DNA of 64,000 nucleotides, taken from positions 17,027,001-17,091,000 of the forward strand of contig CM050659.1 of assembly GCA_027574665.1 (NCBI GenBank), in the 5' to 3' direction. Below the pieces are notes generated by a model that was not told the DNA's origin, made no database searches, and worked only from the letters and a program-made list of their open reading frames with translations. Positions 12,590 through 26,064 of this stretch are shown here, in pieces; position 1 is the stretch's first letter, and each line of letters starts with the position of its first letter. The position numbers were made by a program, and so were the translations under genes. The stretch is from Rhynochetos jubatus (taxonomy: Eukaryota > Chordata > Aves > Eurypygiformes > Rhynochetidae).

Positions 12590-13260
12590 CGCCGGAAACC
12601 GCGGTCGGCAACTTCTAGGGTTAGGGTTAGGGTTAGGGTCCGGAGAACCAGAAAGCCCACAGCTCCAGGGATAATTGGGATTGCAAAGGCCTGCCAAGAG
12701 GAGCACGACATTGCACAGACATGGCTCCTTCCCCTGCTTTCCTAGCCAGAACCTGGGGGGGCCGTGGCCGGAAACCGCGGTCGGCAACTTCTAGGGTTAG
12801 GGTTAGGGTTAGGGTCCGGAGAACCAGAAAGCCCACAGCTCCAGGGATAATTGGGATTGCAAAGGCCTGCCAAGAGGAGCACGACACTGCACAGACATGG
12901 CTCCTTCCCCTGCTTTCCTAGCCAGAACCCGGGAGGGGCCGTGGCCGGAAACCGCGGTCGGCAACTTCTAGGGTTAGGGTTAGGGTTAGGGTCCAGAGAA
13001 CCAGAAAGCCCACAGCTCCAGGGATAATTGGGATTGTAAAGGCCTGCCAAGAGGAGCACGACACTGCACAGACATGGCTCCTTCCCCAGCTTTCCTAGCC
13101 AGAACCCAGGGCAGGCCGTGGCCGGAAACCGCGGTCGGCAACTTCTAGGGTTAGGGTTAGGGTTAGGGTCCGGAGAATCAGAAAGCCCACAGCTCCAGGG
13201 ATAATTGGGATTGCAAAGGCCTGCCAAGAGGAGCACGACACTGCACAGACATGGCTCCTT
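12590..13260 (+). repeat. Duplicated block, spacing 1,590 bp, copy 1
   Basis: Markers ACCTGGGGGG (12,751), GTCCAGAGAA (12,991), GGGATTGTAAAGG (about 13,031) and GGAGAATCAG (13,172) recur exactly 1,590 bp downstream. GTCCAGAGAA is a CpG-to-CpA change in the palindrome after the telomere tract. Matching stops near 13,270, where this copy has a short G run and the other has ATCCAGG. The block covers about four units. Confidence 0.8.
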
Positions 13261-14179
13261 CCCCTGCTTTCCTAGCCAGAACCCAGGGGGGCCGTGGCCG
13301 GAAACCGCGGTCGGCAACTTCTAGGGTTAGGGTTAGGGTTAGGGTCCGGAGAACCAGAAAGCCCACAGCTCCAGGGATAATTGGGATTGCAAAGGCCTGC
13401 CAAGAGGAGCACGACACTGCACCGACATGGCTCCTTCCCCAGCTTTCCTAGCCAGAACCCGGGGGGGGCCGTGGCCGGAAACCGCGGTCGGCAACTTCTA
13501 GGGTTAGGGTTAGGGTTAGGGTCCGGAGAACCAGAAAGCCCACAGCTCCAGGGATAATTGGGATTGCAAAGGCCTGCCAAGAGGAGCACGACACTGCACA
13601 GACATGGCTCCTTCCCCTGCTTTCCTAGCCAGAACCTGGGGGGGCCGTGGCCGGAAACCGCGGTCGGCAACTTCTAGGGTTAGGGTTAGGGTTAGGGTCC
13701 GGAGAACCAGAAAGCCCACAGCTCCAGGGATAATTGGGATTGCAAAGGCCTGCCAAGAGGAGCACGACACTGCACCGACATGGCTCCTTCCCCAGCTTTC
13801 CTAGCCAGAACCCAGGGGGGGCCGTGGCCGGAAACCGCGGTCGGCAACTTCTAGGGTTAGGGTTAGGGTTAGGGTCCGGAGAACCAGAAAGCCCACAGCT
13901 CCAGGGATAATTGGGATTGCAAAGGCCTGCCAAGAGGAGCACGACACTGCACAGACATGGCTCCTTCCCCTGCTTTCCTAGCCAGAACCTGGGGGGGGCC
14001 GTGGCCAGAAACCGCGGTCGGCAACTTCTAGGGTTAGGGTTAGGGTTAGGGTCCGGAGAACCAGAAAGCCCACAGCTCCAGGGATAATTGGGATTGCAAA
14101 GGCCTGCCAAGAGGAGCACGACACTGCACAGACATGGCTCCTTCCCCAGCTTTCCTAGCCAGAACCCAGGGGGGGCCTT

Positions 14180-14850
14180 CGCCAGAAACCGCAGTCGGCA
14201 ACTTCTAGGGTTAGGGTTAGGGTTAGGGTCCGGAGAACCAGAAAGCCCACAGCTCCAGGGATAATTGGGATTGCAAATGCCTGCCAAGAGGAGCACGACA
14301 TTGCACAGACATGGCTCCTTCCCCTGCTTTCCTAGCCAGAACCTGGGGGGGCCGTGGCCGGAAACCGCGGTCGGCAACTTCTAGGGTTAGGGTTAGGGTT
14401 AGGGTCCGGAGAACCAGAAAGCCCACAGCTCCAGGGATAATTGGGATTGCAAAGGCCTGCCAAGAGGAGCACGACACTGCACAGACATGGCTCCTTCCCC
14501 TGCTTTCCTAGCCAGAACCCGGGAGGGGCCGTGGCCGGAAACCGCGGTCGGCAACTTCTAGGGTTAGGGTTAGGGTTAGGGTCCAGAGAACCAGAAAGCC
14601 CACAGCTCCAGGGATAATTGGGATTGTAAAGGCCTGCCAAGAGGAGCACGACACTGCACAGACATGGCTCCTTCCCCAGCTTTCCTAGCCAGAACCCAGG
14701 GCAGGCCGTGGCCGGAAACCGCGGTCGGCAACTTCTAGGGTTAGGGTTAGGGTTAGGGTCCGGAGAATCAGAAAGCCCACAGCTCCAGGGATAATTGGGA
14801 TTGCAAAGGCCTGCCAAGAGGAGCACGACACTGCACAGACATGGCTCCTT
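14180..14850 (+). repeat. Duplicated block, spacing 1,590 bp, copy 2
   Basis: This copy carries the same ordered markers at 14,341, 14,581, about 14,621 and 14,762. It differs by GCAAATGCC near 14,275 instead of GCAAAGGCC. The spacing is nine units minus 3 bp, accounted for by short G runs between the copies. Confidence 0.8.
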
Positions 14851-16439
14851 CCCCTGCTTTCCTAGCCAGAATCCAGGGGGGGCCTTCGCCGGAAACCGCG
14901 GTCGGCAACTTCTAGGGTTAGGGTTAGGGTTAGGGTGCGGAGAACCAGAAAGCCCACAGCTCCAGGGATAATTGGGATTGCAAAGGCCTGCCAAGAGGAG
15001 CACGACACTGCACAGACATGGCTCCTTCCCCAGCTTTCCTAGCCAGAACCCAGGGCAGGCCGTGGCCGGAAACCGCGGTCGGCAACTTCTAGGGTTAGGG
15101 TTAGGGTTAGGGTCCGGAGAACCAGAAAGCCCACAGCTCCAGGGATAATTGGGATTGCAAAGGCCTGCCAAGAGGAGCACGACACTGCACAGACATGGCT
15201 CCTTCCCCTGCTTTCCTAGCCAGAACCCAGGGGGGGCCGTGGCCGGAAACCGCGGTCGGCAACTTCTAGGGTTAGGGTTAGGGTTAGGGTCCGGAGAACC
15301 AGAAAGCCCACAGCTCCAGGGATAATTGGGATTGCAAAGGCCTGCCAAGAGGAGCACGACACTGCACCGACATGGCTCCTTCCCCAGCTTTCCTAGCCAG
15401 AACCCAGGGGGGGCCGTGGCCGGAAACCGCGGTCGGCAACTTCTAGGGTTAGGGTTAGGGTTAGGGTCCGGAGAACCAGAAAGCCCACAGCTCCAGGGAT
15501 AATTGGGATTGCAAAGGCCTGCCAAGAGGAGCACGACACTGCACAGACATGGCTCCTTCCCCTGCTTTCCTAGCCAGAACCTGGGGGGGGCCGTGGCCAG
15601 AAACCGCGGTCGGCAACTTCTAGGGTTAGGGTTAGGGTTAGGGTCCGGAGAACCAGAAAGCCCACAGCTCCAGGGATAATTGGGATTGCAAAGGCCTGCC
15701 AAGAGGAGCACGACACTGCACAGACATGGCTCCTTCCCCTGCTTTCCTAGCCAGAACCCAGGGGGGGGCCGTGGCCGGAAACCGCGGTCGGCAACTTCTA
15801 GGGTTAGGGTTAGGGTTAGGGTCCGGAGAACCAGAAAGCCCACAGCTCCAGGGATAATTGGGATTGCAAAGGCCTGCCAAGAGGAGCACGACACTGCACA
15901 GACATGGCTCCTTCCCCTGCTTTCCTAGCCAGAACCCGGGGGGGGCCGTGGCCGGAAACCGCGGTCGGCAACTTCTAGGGTTAGGGTTAGGGTTAGGGTC
16001 CGGAGAACCAGAAAGCCCACAGCTCCAGGGATAATTGGGATTGCAAAGGCCTGCCAAGAGGAGCACGACACTGCACAGACATGGCTCCTTCCCCTGCTTT
16101 CCTAGCCAGAACCCGGGGGGGCCGTGGCCGGAAACCGCGGTCGGCAACTTCTAGGGTTAGGGTTAGGGTTAGGGTCCGGAGAACCAGAAAGCCCACAGCT
16201 CCAGGGATAATTGGGATTGCAAAGGCCTGCCAAGAGGAGCACGACACTGCACTGACATGGCTCCTTCCCCTGCTTTCCTAGCCAGAACCTGGGGGGGGCC
16301 GTGGCCGGAAACCGCGGTCGGCAACTTCTAGGGTTAGGGTTAGGGTTAGGGTCCGGAGAACCAGAAAGCCCACAGCTCCAGGGATAATTGGGATTGCAAA
16401 GGCCTGCCAAGAGGAGCACGACACTGCACAGACATGGCT

Positions 16440-17320
16440 CCTTCCCCTGCTTTCCTAGCCAGAACCTGGGGGGGGCCGTGGCCAGAAACCGCGGTCGGCA
16501 ACTTCTAGGGTTAGGGTTAGGGTTAGGGTCCGGAGAACCAGAAAGCCCACAGCTCCAGGGATAATTGGGATTGCAAAGGCCTGCCAAGAGGAGCACGACA
16601 CTGCACAGACATGGCTCCTTCCCCAGCTTTCCTAGCCAGAACCCAGGGGGGGGCCGTGGCCGGAAACCGCGGTCGGCAACTTCTAGGGTTAGGGTTAGGG
16701 TTAGGGTCCGGAGAACCAGAAAGCCCACAGCTCCAGGGATAATTGGGATTGCAAAGGCCTGCCAAGAGGAGCACGACACTGCACAGACATGGCTCCTTCC
16801 CCTGCTTTCCTAGCCAGAACCCAGGGGGGGCCGTGGCCGGAAACCGCGGTCGGCAACTTCTAGGGTTAGGGTTAGGGTTAGGGTCCGGAGAACCAGAAAG
16901 CCCACAGCTCCAGGGATAATTGGGATTGCAAAGGCCTGCCAAGAGGAGCACGACACTGCACAGACATGGCTCCTTCCCCTGCTTTCCTAGCCAGAACCTG
17001 GGGGGGGCCGTGGCCAGAAACCGCGGGCGGCAACTTCTAGGGTTAGGGTTAGGGTTAGGGTCCGGAGAACCAGAAAGCCCACAGCTCCAGGGATAATTGG
17101 GATTGCAAAGGCCTGCCAAGAGGAGCACGACACTGCACAGACATGGCTCCTTCCCCAGCTTTCCTAGCCAGAACCCAGGGGGGGGCCGTGGCCGGAAACC
17201 GCGGTCGGCAACTTCTAGGGTTAGGGTTAGGGTTAGGGTCCGGAGAACCAGAAAGCCCACAGCTCCAGGGATAATTGGGATTGCAAAGGCCTGCCAAGAG
17301 GAGCACGACACTGCACCGAC
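16440..17320 (+). repeat. 3-monomer tandem block, spacing 532 bp
   Basis: The unit with a G-run one base longer than usual (at 16,641) recurs at 17,173, 532 bp apart (three units plus one base). The preceding unit, with CCTGGGGGGG and GGCCAGAAACC, matches in both. The copies differ by GCGGGCGG near 17,024 in the second. This is a short local duplication. Confidence 0.68.
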
Positions 17321-20229
17321 ATGGCTCCTTCCCCTGCTTTCCTATCCAGAACCTAGGGGGGGCCGTGGCCAGAAACCGCGGTCGGCAACTTCTAGGGTTA
17401 GGGTTAGGGTTAGGGTCCGGAGAACCAGAAAGCCCACAGCTCCAGGGATAATTGGGATTGCAAAGGCCTGCCAAGAGGAGCACGACACTGCACAGACATG
17501 GCTCCTTCCCCTGCTTTCCTAGCCAGAACCCAGGGGGGGCCGTGGCCGGAAACCGCGGTCGGCAACTTCTAGGGTTAGGGTTAGGGTTAGGGTCCGGAGA
17601 ACCAGAAAGCCCACAGCTCCAGGGATAATTGGGATTGTAAAGGCCTGCCAAGAGGAGCATGACACTGCACAGACATGGCTCCTTCCCCAGCCTTCCTAGC
17701 CAGAACCCAGGGGGGGCCATAACCAGAAACCGCGGTCGGCAACTTCTAGGGTTAGGGTTAGGGTTAGGGTCCGGAGAACCAGAAAGCCCACAGCTCCAGG
17801 GATAATTGGGATTGCAAAGGCCTGCCAAGAGGAGCACGACACTGCACCGACATGGCTCCTTCCCCAGCTTTCCTAGCCAGAACCCAGGGGGGGCCGTGGC
17901 TGGAAACCGCGGTCAGCAACTTCTAGGGTTAGGGTTAGGGTTAGGGTCCGGAGAACCAGAAAGCCCACAGCTCCAGGGATAATTGGGATTGCAAAGGCCT
18001 GCCAAGAGGAGCACGACACTGCACCGACATGGCTCCTTCCCCTGATTTCCTAGCCAGAACCCGGGGGGGGCCGTGGCCGGAAACCGCGGTCGGCAACTTC
18101 TAGGGTTAGGGTTAGGGTTAGGGTCCGGAGAACCAGAAAGCCCACAGCTCCAGGGATAATTGGGATTGCAAAGGCCTGCCAAGAGGAGCACGACACTGCA
18201 CAGACATGGCTCCTTCCCCTGCTTTCCTAGCCAGAACCCAGGGGGGGCCGTGGCCGGAAACCGCGGTCGGCAACTTCTAGGGTTAGGGTTAGGGTTAGGG
18301 TCCGGAGAACCAGAAAGCCCACAGCTCCAGGGATAATTGGGATTGCAAAGGCCTGCCAAGAGGAGCACGACACTGCACAGACATGGCTCCTTCCCCTGCT
18401 TTCCTAGCCAGAACCCAGGGGGGGCCGTGGCCGGAAACCGCGGTCGGCAACTTCTAGGGTTAGGGTTAGGGTTAGGGTCCGGAGAACCAGAAAGCCCACA
18501 GCTCCAGGGATAATTGGGATTGCAAAGGCCTGCCAAGAGGAGCACGACACTGCACAGACATGGCTCCTTCCCCAGCTTTCCTAGCCAGAACCCAGGGGGG
18601 GCCGTGGCCGGAAACCGCGGTCGGCAACTTCTAGGGTTAGGGTTAGGGTTAGGGTCCGGAGAACCAGAAAGCCCACAGCTCCAGGGATAATTGGGATTGC
18701 AAAGGCCTGCCAAGAGGAGCACGACACTGCACAGACATGGCTCCTTCCCCTGCTTTCCTAGCCATAACCCAGGGGGGGCCGTGGCCGGAAACCGCGGTCG
18801 GCAACTTCTAGGGTTAGGGTTAGGGTTAGGGTCCGGAGAACCAGAAAGCCCACAGCTCCAGGGATAATTGGGATTGCAAAGGCCTGCCAAGAGGAGCACG
18901 ACACTGCACCGACATGGCTCCTTCCCCTGTTTTCCTATCCAAAACCCAGGGGGGGCCGTGGCCGGAAACCGCGGTTGGCAACTTCTAGGGTTAGGGTTAG
19001 GGTTAGGGTCCAGAGAACCAGAAAGCCCACAGCTCCAGGGATAATTGGGATTGCAAAGGCCTGCCAAGAGGAGCACGACACTGCACCGACATGGCTCCTT
19101 CCCCAGCTTTCCTAGCCAGAACCCAGGGTGGGCCGTGGCCGGAAACCGCGGTCGGCAACTTCTAGGGTTAGGGTTAGGGTTAGGGTCCGGAGAACCAGAA
19201 AGCCCACAGCTCCAGGGATAATTGGGATTGCAAAGGCCTGCCAAGAGGAGCACGACACTGCACAGACATGGCTCCTTCCCCTGCTTTCCTAGCCAGAACC
19301 TGGGGGGGGCCGTGGCCGGAAACCGCGGTCGGCAACTTCTAGGGTTAGGGTTAGGGTTAGGGTCCGGAGAACCAGAAAGCCCACAGCTCCAGGGATAATT
19401 GGGATTGCAAAGGCCTGCCAAGAGGAGCACGACACTGCACCGACATGGCTCCTTCCCCAGCTTTCCTAGCCAGAACCCAGGGGGGGCCGTGGCCGGAAAC
19501 CGCGGTCGGCAACTTCTAGGGTTAGGGTTAGGGTTAGGGTCCGGAGAAGCAGAAAGCCCACAGCTCCAGGGATAATTGGGATTGCAAAGGCCTGCCAAGA
19601 GGAGCACGACACTGCACAGACATGGCTCCTTCCCCAGCTTTCCTAGCCAGAACTCAGGGGGGGCCATAACCAGAAACAGCGGTCGGCAACTTCTAGGGTT
19701 AGGGTTAGGGTTAGTGTCCGGAGAACCAGAAAGCCCACAGCTCCAGGGATAATTGGGATTGCAAAGGCCTGCCAAGAGGAGCACGACACTGCACAGACAT
19801 GGCTCCTTCCCCTGCTTTCCTAGCCAGAACCCGGGAGGGGCCGTGGCCGGAAACCGCGGTCGGCAACTTCTAGGGTTAGGGTTAGGGATAGGGTCCGGAG
19901 AACCAGAAAGCGCACAGCTCCAGGGATAATTGGGATTGCAAAGGCCTGCCAAGAGGAGCACGACACTGCACAGACATGGCTCCTTCCCCTGCTTTCCTAG
20001 CCAGAACCCAGGGGGGGCCGTGGCCGGAAACCGCAGTCGGCAACTTCTAGGGTTAGGGTTAGGGTTAGGGTCCGGAGAACCAGAAAGCCCACAGCTCCAG
20101 GGATAATTGGGATTGCAAAGGCCTGCCAAGAGGAGCACGACACTGCACAGACATGGCTCCTTCCCCTGCTTTCCTAGCCAGAACCCGGTGGGGGCTTCGC
20201 CGGAAACCGCGGTCGGCAACTTCTAGGGT

Positions 20230-21785
20230 TAGGGTTAGGGTTAGGGTCCGGAGAACCAGAAAGCCCACAGCTCCAGGGATAATTGGGATTGCAAAGGCCT
20301 GCCAAGAGGAGCACGACACTGCACAGACATGGCTCCTTCCCCTGCTTTCCTAGCCAGAAACTGGGGGGGGCCGTGGCCGGAAACCGCGGTTGGCAACTTC
20401 TAGGGTTAGGGTCCGGAGAACCAGAAAGCCCACAGCTCCAGGGATAATTGGGATTGCAAAGGCCTGCCAAGAGGAGCACGACACTGCACAGACATGGCTC
20501 CTTCCCCTGCTTTCCTAGACAGAACCCGGGAGGGGCCGTGGCCGGAAACCGCGGTCGGCAACTTCTAGGGTTAGGGTTAGGGTCCGGAGAACCAGAAAGC
20601 CCACAGCTCCAGGGATAATTGGGATTGCAAAGGCCTGCCAAGAGGAGCACGACACTGCACAGACATGGCTCCTTCCCCTGCTTTCCTAGCCAGAACCCGG
20701 GAGGGGCCGTGGCCGGAAACCGCGGTCGGCAACTTCTAGGGTTAGGGTTAGGGATAGGGTCCGGAGAACCAGAAAGCGCACAGCTCCAGGGATAATTGGG
20801 ATTGCAAAGGCCTGCCAAGAGGAGCACGACACTGCACAGACATGGCTCCTTCCCCTGCTTTCCTAGCCAGAACCCAGGGGGGGCCGTGGCCGGAAACCGC
20901 AGTCGGCAACTTCTAGGGTTAGGGTTAGGGTTAGGGTCCGGAGAACCAGAAAGCCCACAGCTCCAGGGATAATTGGGATTGCAAAGGCCTGCCAAGAGGA
21001 GCACGACACTGCACAGACATGGCTCCTTCCCCAGCTTTCCTAGCCAGAACCCGGGGGGGGCTTCGCCGGAAACCGCGGTCGGCAACTTCTAGGGTTAGGG
21101 TTAGGGTTAGGGTCCGGAGAACCAGAAAGCCCACAGCTCCAGGGATAATTGGGATTGCAAAGGCCTGCCAAGAGGAGCACGACACTGCACAGACATGGCT
21201 CCTTCCCCTGCTTTCCTAGCCAGAACCTGGGGGGGGCCGTGGCCGGAAACCGCGGTTGGCAACTTCTAGGGTTAGGGTCCGGAGAACCAGAAAGCCCACA
21301 GCTCCAGGGATAATTGGGATTGCAAAGGCCTGCCAAGAGGAGCACGACACTGCACAGACATGGCTCCTTCCGCAGCTTTCCTAGACAGAACCCGGGAGGG
21401 GCCGTGGCCGGAAACCGCGGTCGGCAACTTCTAGGGTTAGGGTTAGGGTCCGGAGAACCAGAAAGCCCACAGCTCCAGGGATAATTGGGATTGCAAAGGC
21501 CTGCCAAGAGGAGCACGACACTGCACAGACATGGCTCCTTCCCCAGCTTTCCTAGCCAGAACCCAGGGGATGCCGTGGCTGGAAACCGCGGTTGGCAACT
21601 TCTAGGGTTAGGGTTAGGGTTAGGGTCCGGAGAACCAGAAAGCCCACAGCTCCAGGGATAATTGGGATTGCAAAGGCCTGCCAAGAGGAGCACGACACTG
21701 CACAGACATGGCTCCTTCCCCAGCTTTCCTAGCCAGAACCCAGGGGGGGCCGTGGCCGGAAACCGCGGTCGGCAACTTCTAGGGT
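20230..21785 (+). repeat. 9-monomer higher-order repeat, copy 1 (about 1,556 bp)
   Basis: The order of marked units here is: ACTGGGGGGGG with a 165-bp unit (two GGG runs, near 20,400), GACAGAACCCGGGAGGGG with a 171-bp unit (near 20,565), a GGGATAGGG telomere variant with AAAGCGCAC (near 20,752-20,775), GCAGTCGG (near 20,901), GGGGCTTCGCC (near 21,058), another 165-bp unit (near 21,262), then TTCCGCAGC with a 171-bp unit (near 21,369-21,450). The same series follows in copy 2. A nested 5-mer relation of 866-867 bp is also visible (20,065 to 20,931). Confidence 0.84.
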
Positions 21786-23010
21786 TAGGGTTAGGGTTAG
21801 GGTCCGGAGAACCAGAAAGCCCACAGCTCCAGGGATAATTGGGATTGCAAAGGCCTGCCAAGAGGAGCACGACACTGCACAGACATGGCTCCTTCCCCTG
21901 CTTTCCTAGCCAGAAACTGGGGGGGGCCGTGGCCGGAAACCGCGGTTGGCAACTTCTAGGGTTAGGGTCCGGAGAACCAGAAAGCCCACAGCTCCAGGGA
22001 TAATTGGGATTGCAAAGGCCTGCCAAGAGGAGCACGACACTGCACAGACATGGCTCCTTCCCCTGCTTTCCTAGACAGAACCCGGGAGGGGCCGTGGCCG
22101 GAAACCGCGGTCGGCAACTTCTAGGGTTAGGGTTAGGGTCCGGAGAACCAGAAAGCCCACAGCTCCAGGGATAATTGGGATTGCAAAGGCCTGCCAAGAG
22201 GAGCACGACACTGCACAGACATGGCTCCTTCCCCTGCTTTCCTAGCCAGAACCCGGGAGGGGCCGTGGCCGGAAACCGCGGTCGGCAACTTCTAGGGTTA
22301 GGGTTAGGGATAGGGTCCGGAGAACCAGAAAGCGCACAGCTCCAGGGATAATTGGGATTGCAAAGGCCTGCCAAGAGGAGCACGACACTGCACAGACATG
22401 GCTCCTTCCCCTGCTTTCCTAGCCAGAACCCAGGGGGGGCCGTGGCCGGAAACCGCAGTCGGCAACTTCTAGGGTTAGGGTTAGGGTTAGGGTCCGGAGA
22501 ACCAGAAAGCCCACAGCTCCAGGGATAATTGGGATTGCAAAGGCCTGCCAAGAGGAGCACGACACTGCACAGACATGGCTCCTTCCCCAGCTTTCCTAGC
22601 CAGAACCCGGGGGGGGGCTTCGCCGGAAACCGCGGTCGGCAACTTCTAGGGTTAGGGTTAGGGTTAGGGTCCGGAGAACCAGAAAGCCCACAGCTCCAGG
22701 GATAATTGGGATTGCAAAGGCCTGCCAAGAGGAGCACGACACTGCACAGACATGGCTCCTTCCCCTGCTTTCCTAGCCAGAACCTGGGGGGGGCCGTGGC
22801 CGGAAACCGCGGTTGGCAACTTCTAGGGTTAGGGTCCGGAGAACCAGAAAGCCCACAGCTCCAGGGATAATTGGGATTGCAAAGGCCTGCCAAGAGGAGC
22901 ACGACACTGCACAGACATGGCTCCTTCCGCAGCTTTCCTAGACAGAACCCGGGAGGGGCCGTGGCCGGAAACCGCGGTCGGCAACTTCTAGGGTTAGGGT
23001 TAGGGTCCGG
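20395..23010 (+). repeat. Cluster of units with contracted telomere tracts (165 and 171 bp)
   Basis: Four units here have only two GGG runs (near 20,400, 21,262, 21,957 and 22,823), and four have three (near 20,565, 21,433, 22,123 and 22,990). They occur as 165/171 pairs in consecutive units. Only one other two-run unit was seen in the window (near 39,041). Units with fewer than four GGG runs cannot form an intramolecular four-tract quadruplex from the telomere tract alone. Confidence 0.85.
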
Positions 23011-23335
23011 AGAACCAGAAAGCCCACAGCTCCAGGGATAATTGGGATTGCAAAGGCCTGCCAAGAGGAGCACGACACTGCACAGACATGGCTCCTTCCC
23101 CAGCTTTCCTAGCCAGAACCCAGGGGATGCCGTGGCTGGAAACCGCGGTTGGCAACTTCTAGGGTTAGGGTTAGGGTTAGGGTCCGGAGAACCAGAAAGC
23201 CCACAGCTCCAGGGATAATTGGGATTGCAAAGGCCTGCCAAGAGGAGCACGACACTGCACAGACATGGCTCCTTCCCCAGCTTTCCTAGCCAGAACCCAG
23301 GGGGGGCCGTGGCCGGAAACCGCGGTCGGCAACTT
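21786..23335 (+). repeat. 9-monomer higher-order repeat, copy 2 (about 1,556 bp)
   Basis: All markers of copy 1 recur at spacing 1,556-1,557 bp: AGAAACTGG at 21,912, the GGGATAGGG variant near 22,308, GGGCTTCGCC near 22,616 and TTCCGCAGC near 22,925. The 1-bp change in spacing arises in a G run (seven against eight G near 21,055 and 22,610). Matching ends near 23,460. Confidence 0.84.
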
Positions 23336-24649
23336 CTAGGGTTAGGGTTAGGGTTAGGGTCCGGAGAACCAGAAAGCCCACAGCTCCAGGGATAATTGGG
23401 ATTGCAAAGGCCTGCCAAGAGGAGCACGACACTGCACAGACATGGCTCCTTCCCCTGCTTTCCTAGCCAGAACCCGGGGGGGGCCGTGGCCGGAAACCGC
23501 GGTCGGCAACTTCTAGGGTTAGGGTTAGGGTTAGGGTCCGGAGAACCAGAAAGCCCACAGCTCCAGGGATAATTGGGATTGCAAAGGCCTGCCAAGAGGA
23601 GCACGACACTGCACAGACATGGCTCCTTCCCCAGCTTTCCTAGCCAGAACTCAGGGGGGGCCATAACCAGAAACAGCAGTCGGCAACTTCTAGGGTTAGG
23701 GTTAGGGTTAGGGTCCGGAGAACCAGAAAGCCCACAGCTCCAGGGATAATTGGGATTGCAAAGGCCTGCCAAGAGGAGCACGACACTGCACAGACATGGC
23801 TCCTTCCCCTGCTTTCCTAGCGAGAACCCAGGGGGGGCCGTGGCCGGAAACCGCGGTCGGCAACTTCTAGGGTTAGGGTTAGGGTTAGGGTCCGGAGAAC
23901 CAGAAAGCCCACAGCTCCAGGGATAATTGGGATTGCAAAGGCCTGCCAAGAGGAGCACGACACTGCACAGACATGGCTCCTTCCCCAGCTTTCCTAGCCA
24001 GAACCCGGGGGGGGCCGTGGCCGGAAACCGCGGTCGGCAACTTCTAGGGTTAGGGTTAGGGTTAGGGTCCGGAGAACCAGAAAGCCCACAGCTCCAGGGA
24101 TAATTGGGATTGCAAAGGCCTGCCAAGAGGAGCACGACACTGCACAGACATGGCTCCTTCCCCAGCTTTCCTAGCCAGAACCCGGGAGGGGCCGTGGCCG
24201 GAAACCGCGGTCGGCAACTTCTAGGGTTAGGGTTAGGGTTAGGGTCCGGAGAACCAGAAAGCCCACAGCTCCAGGGATAATTGGGATTGCAAAGGCCTGC
24301 CAAGAGGAGCACGACACTGCACAGACATGGCTCCTTCCCCTGCTTTCCTAGCCAGAACCCAGGGGGGGCCTTCGCCGGAAACCACGGTCGGCAACTTCTA
24401 GGGTTAGGGTTAGGGTTAGGGTCCGGAGAACCAGAAAGCCCACAGCTCCAGGGATAATTGGGATTGCAAAGGCCTGCCAAGAGGAGCACGACACTGCACA
24501 GACATGGCTCCTTCCCCTGCTTTCCTAGCCAGAACCCAGGGGGGGCCATGCCCGGAAACCGCGGGCGGCAACTTCTAGGGTTAGGGTTAGGGTTAGGGTC
24601 CGGAGAACCAGAAAGCCCACAGCTCCAGGGATAATTGGGATTGCAAAGG

Positions 24650-25700
24650 CCTGCCAAGAGGAGCACGACACTGCACCTAAATGGCTCCCTCCCCAGCTTT
24701 CCTAGCCAGAACTCAGGGGGGGCCGTGGCCGGAAACCGCGGTCGGCAACTTCTAGGGTTAGGGTTAGGTTTAGGGTCCGGAGAACCAGAAAGCCCACAGC
24801 TCCAGGGATAATTGGGATTGCAAAGGCCTGCCAAGAGGAGCACGACACTGCACAGACATGGCTCCTTCCCCTGCTTTCCTATCCAGAACCCAGGGGGGGC
24901 CGTGGCCAGAAACCGCGGTCGGCAACTTCTAGGGTTAGGGTTAGGGTTAGGGTCCGGAGAACCAGAAAGCCCACAGCTCCAGGGATAATTGGGATTGCAA
25001 AGGCCTGCCAAGAGGAGCACGACACTGCACAGACATGGCTCCTTCCCCAGCTTTCCTAGACAGAACCCGGGGGGGGGCCGTGGCCGGAAACCGCGGTCGG
25101 CAACTTCTAGGGTTAGGGTTAGGGTTAGGGTCCGGAGAACCAGAAAGCCCACAGCTCCAGGGATAATTGGGATTGCAAAGGCCTGCCAAGAGGAGCACGA
25201 CACTGCACAGACATGGCTCCTTCCCCTGCTTTCCTAGCCAGAACCCAGGGGGGGCCTTCGCCGGAAACCGCGGTCGGCAACTTCTAGGGTTAGGGTTAGG
25301 GTTAGGGTCCGGAGAACCAGAAAGCCCACAGCTCCAGGGATAATAGGGATTGCAAAGGCCTTCCAAGAGGAGCACGACACTGCACAGACATGGCTCCTTC
25401 CCCTGCTTTCCTAGCCAGAACCCAGGGGGGGCCATGCCCGGAAACCGCGGTCGGCAACTTCTAGGGTTAGGGTTAGGGTTAGGGTCCGGAGAACCAGAAA
25501 GCCCACAGCTCCAGGGATAATTGGGATTGCAAAGGCCTGCCAAGAGGAGCACGACACTGCACAGACATGGCTCCTTCCCCAGCTTTCCTAGCCAGAACCC
25601 GGGGGGGGCAGGCCGTGGCCGGAAACCGCGGTCGGCAACTTCTAGGGTTAGGGTTAGGGTCCGGAGAACCAGAAAGCCCACAGCTCCAGGGATAATTGGG
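24650..25700 (+). repeat. 8-monomer higher-order repeat, copy 1 (spacing 1,415 bp)
   Basis: Marked units: CACCTAAATGG with CCCTCCCC (24,676), AGGTTTAGGG telomere variant (about 24,766), CTATCCAG (about 24,880), GACAGAACCCGGGGGGGGG (about 25,060), GGATAATAGGG with CCTTCCAAG (about 25,340) and a four-base-longer G-run unit ending in CAGGCC (about 25,600) paired with a 171-bp tract. Each recurs 1,415 bp later. Some hexamer alleles differ between copies, so the block is a mosaic and not a clean copy. Confidence 0.78.
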
Positions 25701-26064
25701 ATTGCAAAGGCCTGCCAAGAGGAGCACGACACTGCACCGAAATGGCTCCCTCCCCAGCTTTCCTAGCCAGAACTCAGGGGGGGCCGTGGCCGGAAACCGC
25801 GGTCGGCAATTTCTAGGGTTAGGGTTAGGGTTAGGGTCCGGTAAACCAGAAAGCCCACAGCTCCAGGGATAATTGGGATTGCAAAGGCCTGCCAAGAGGA
25901 GCACGACACTGCACAGACATGGCTCCTTCCCCAGCTTTCCTAGCCAGAACCCAGGGGGGGCCGTGGCCGGAAACCGCGGTCGGCAACTTCTAGGGTTAGG
26001 GTTAGGGTTAGGGTCCGGAGAACCAGAAAGCCCACAGCTCCAGGGATAATTGGGATTGCAAAGG

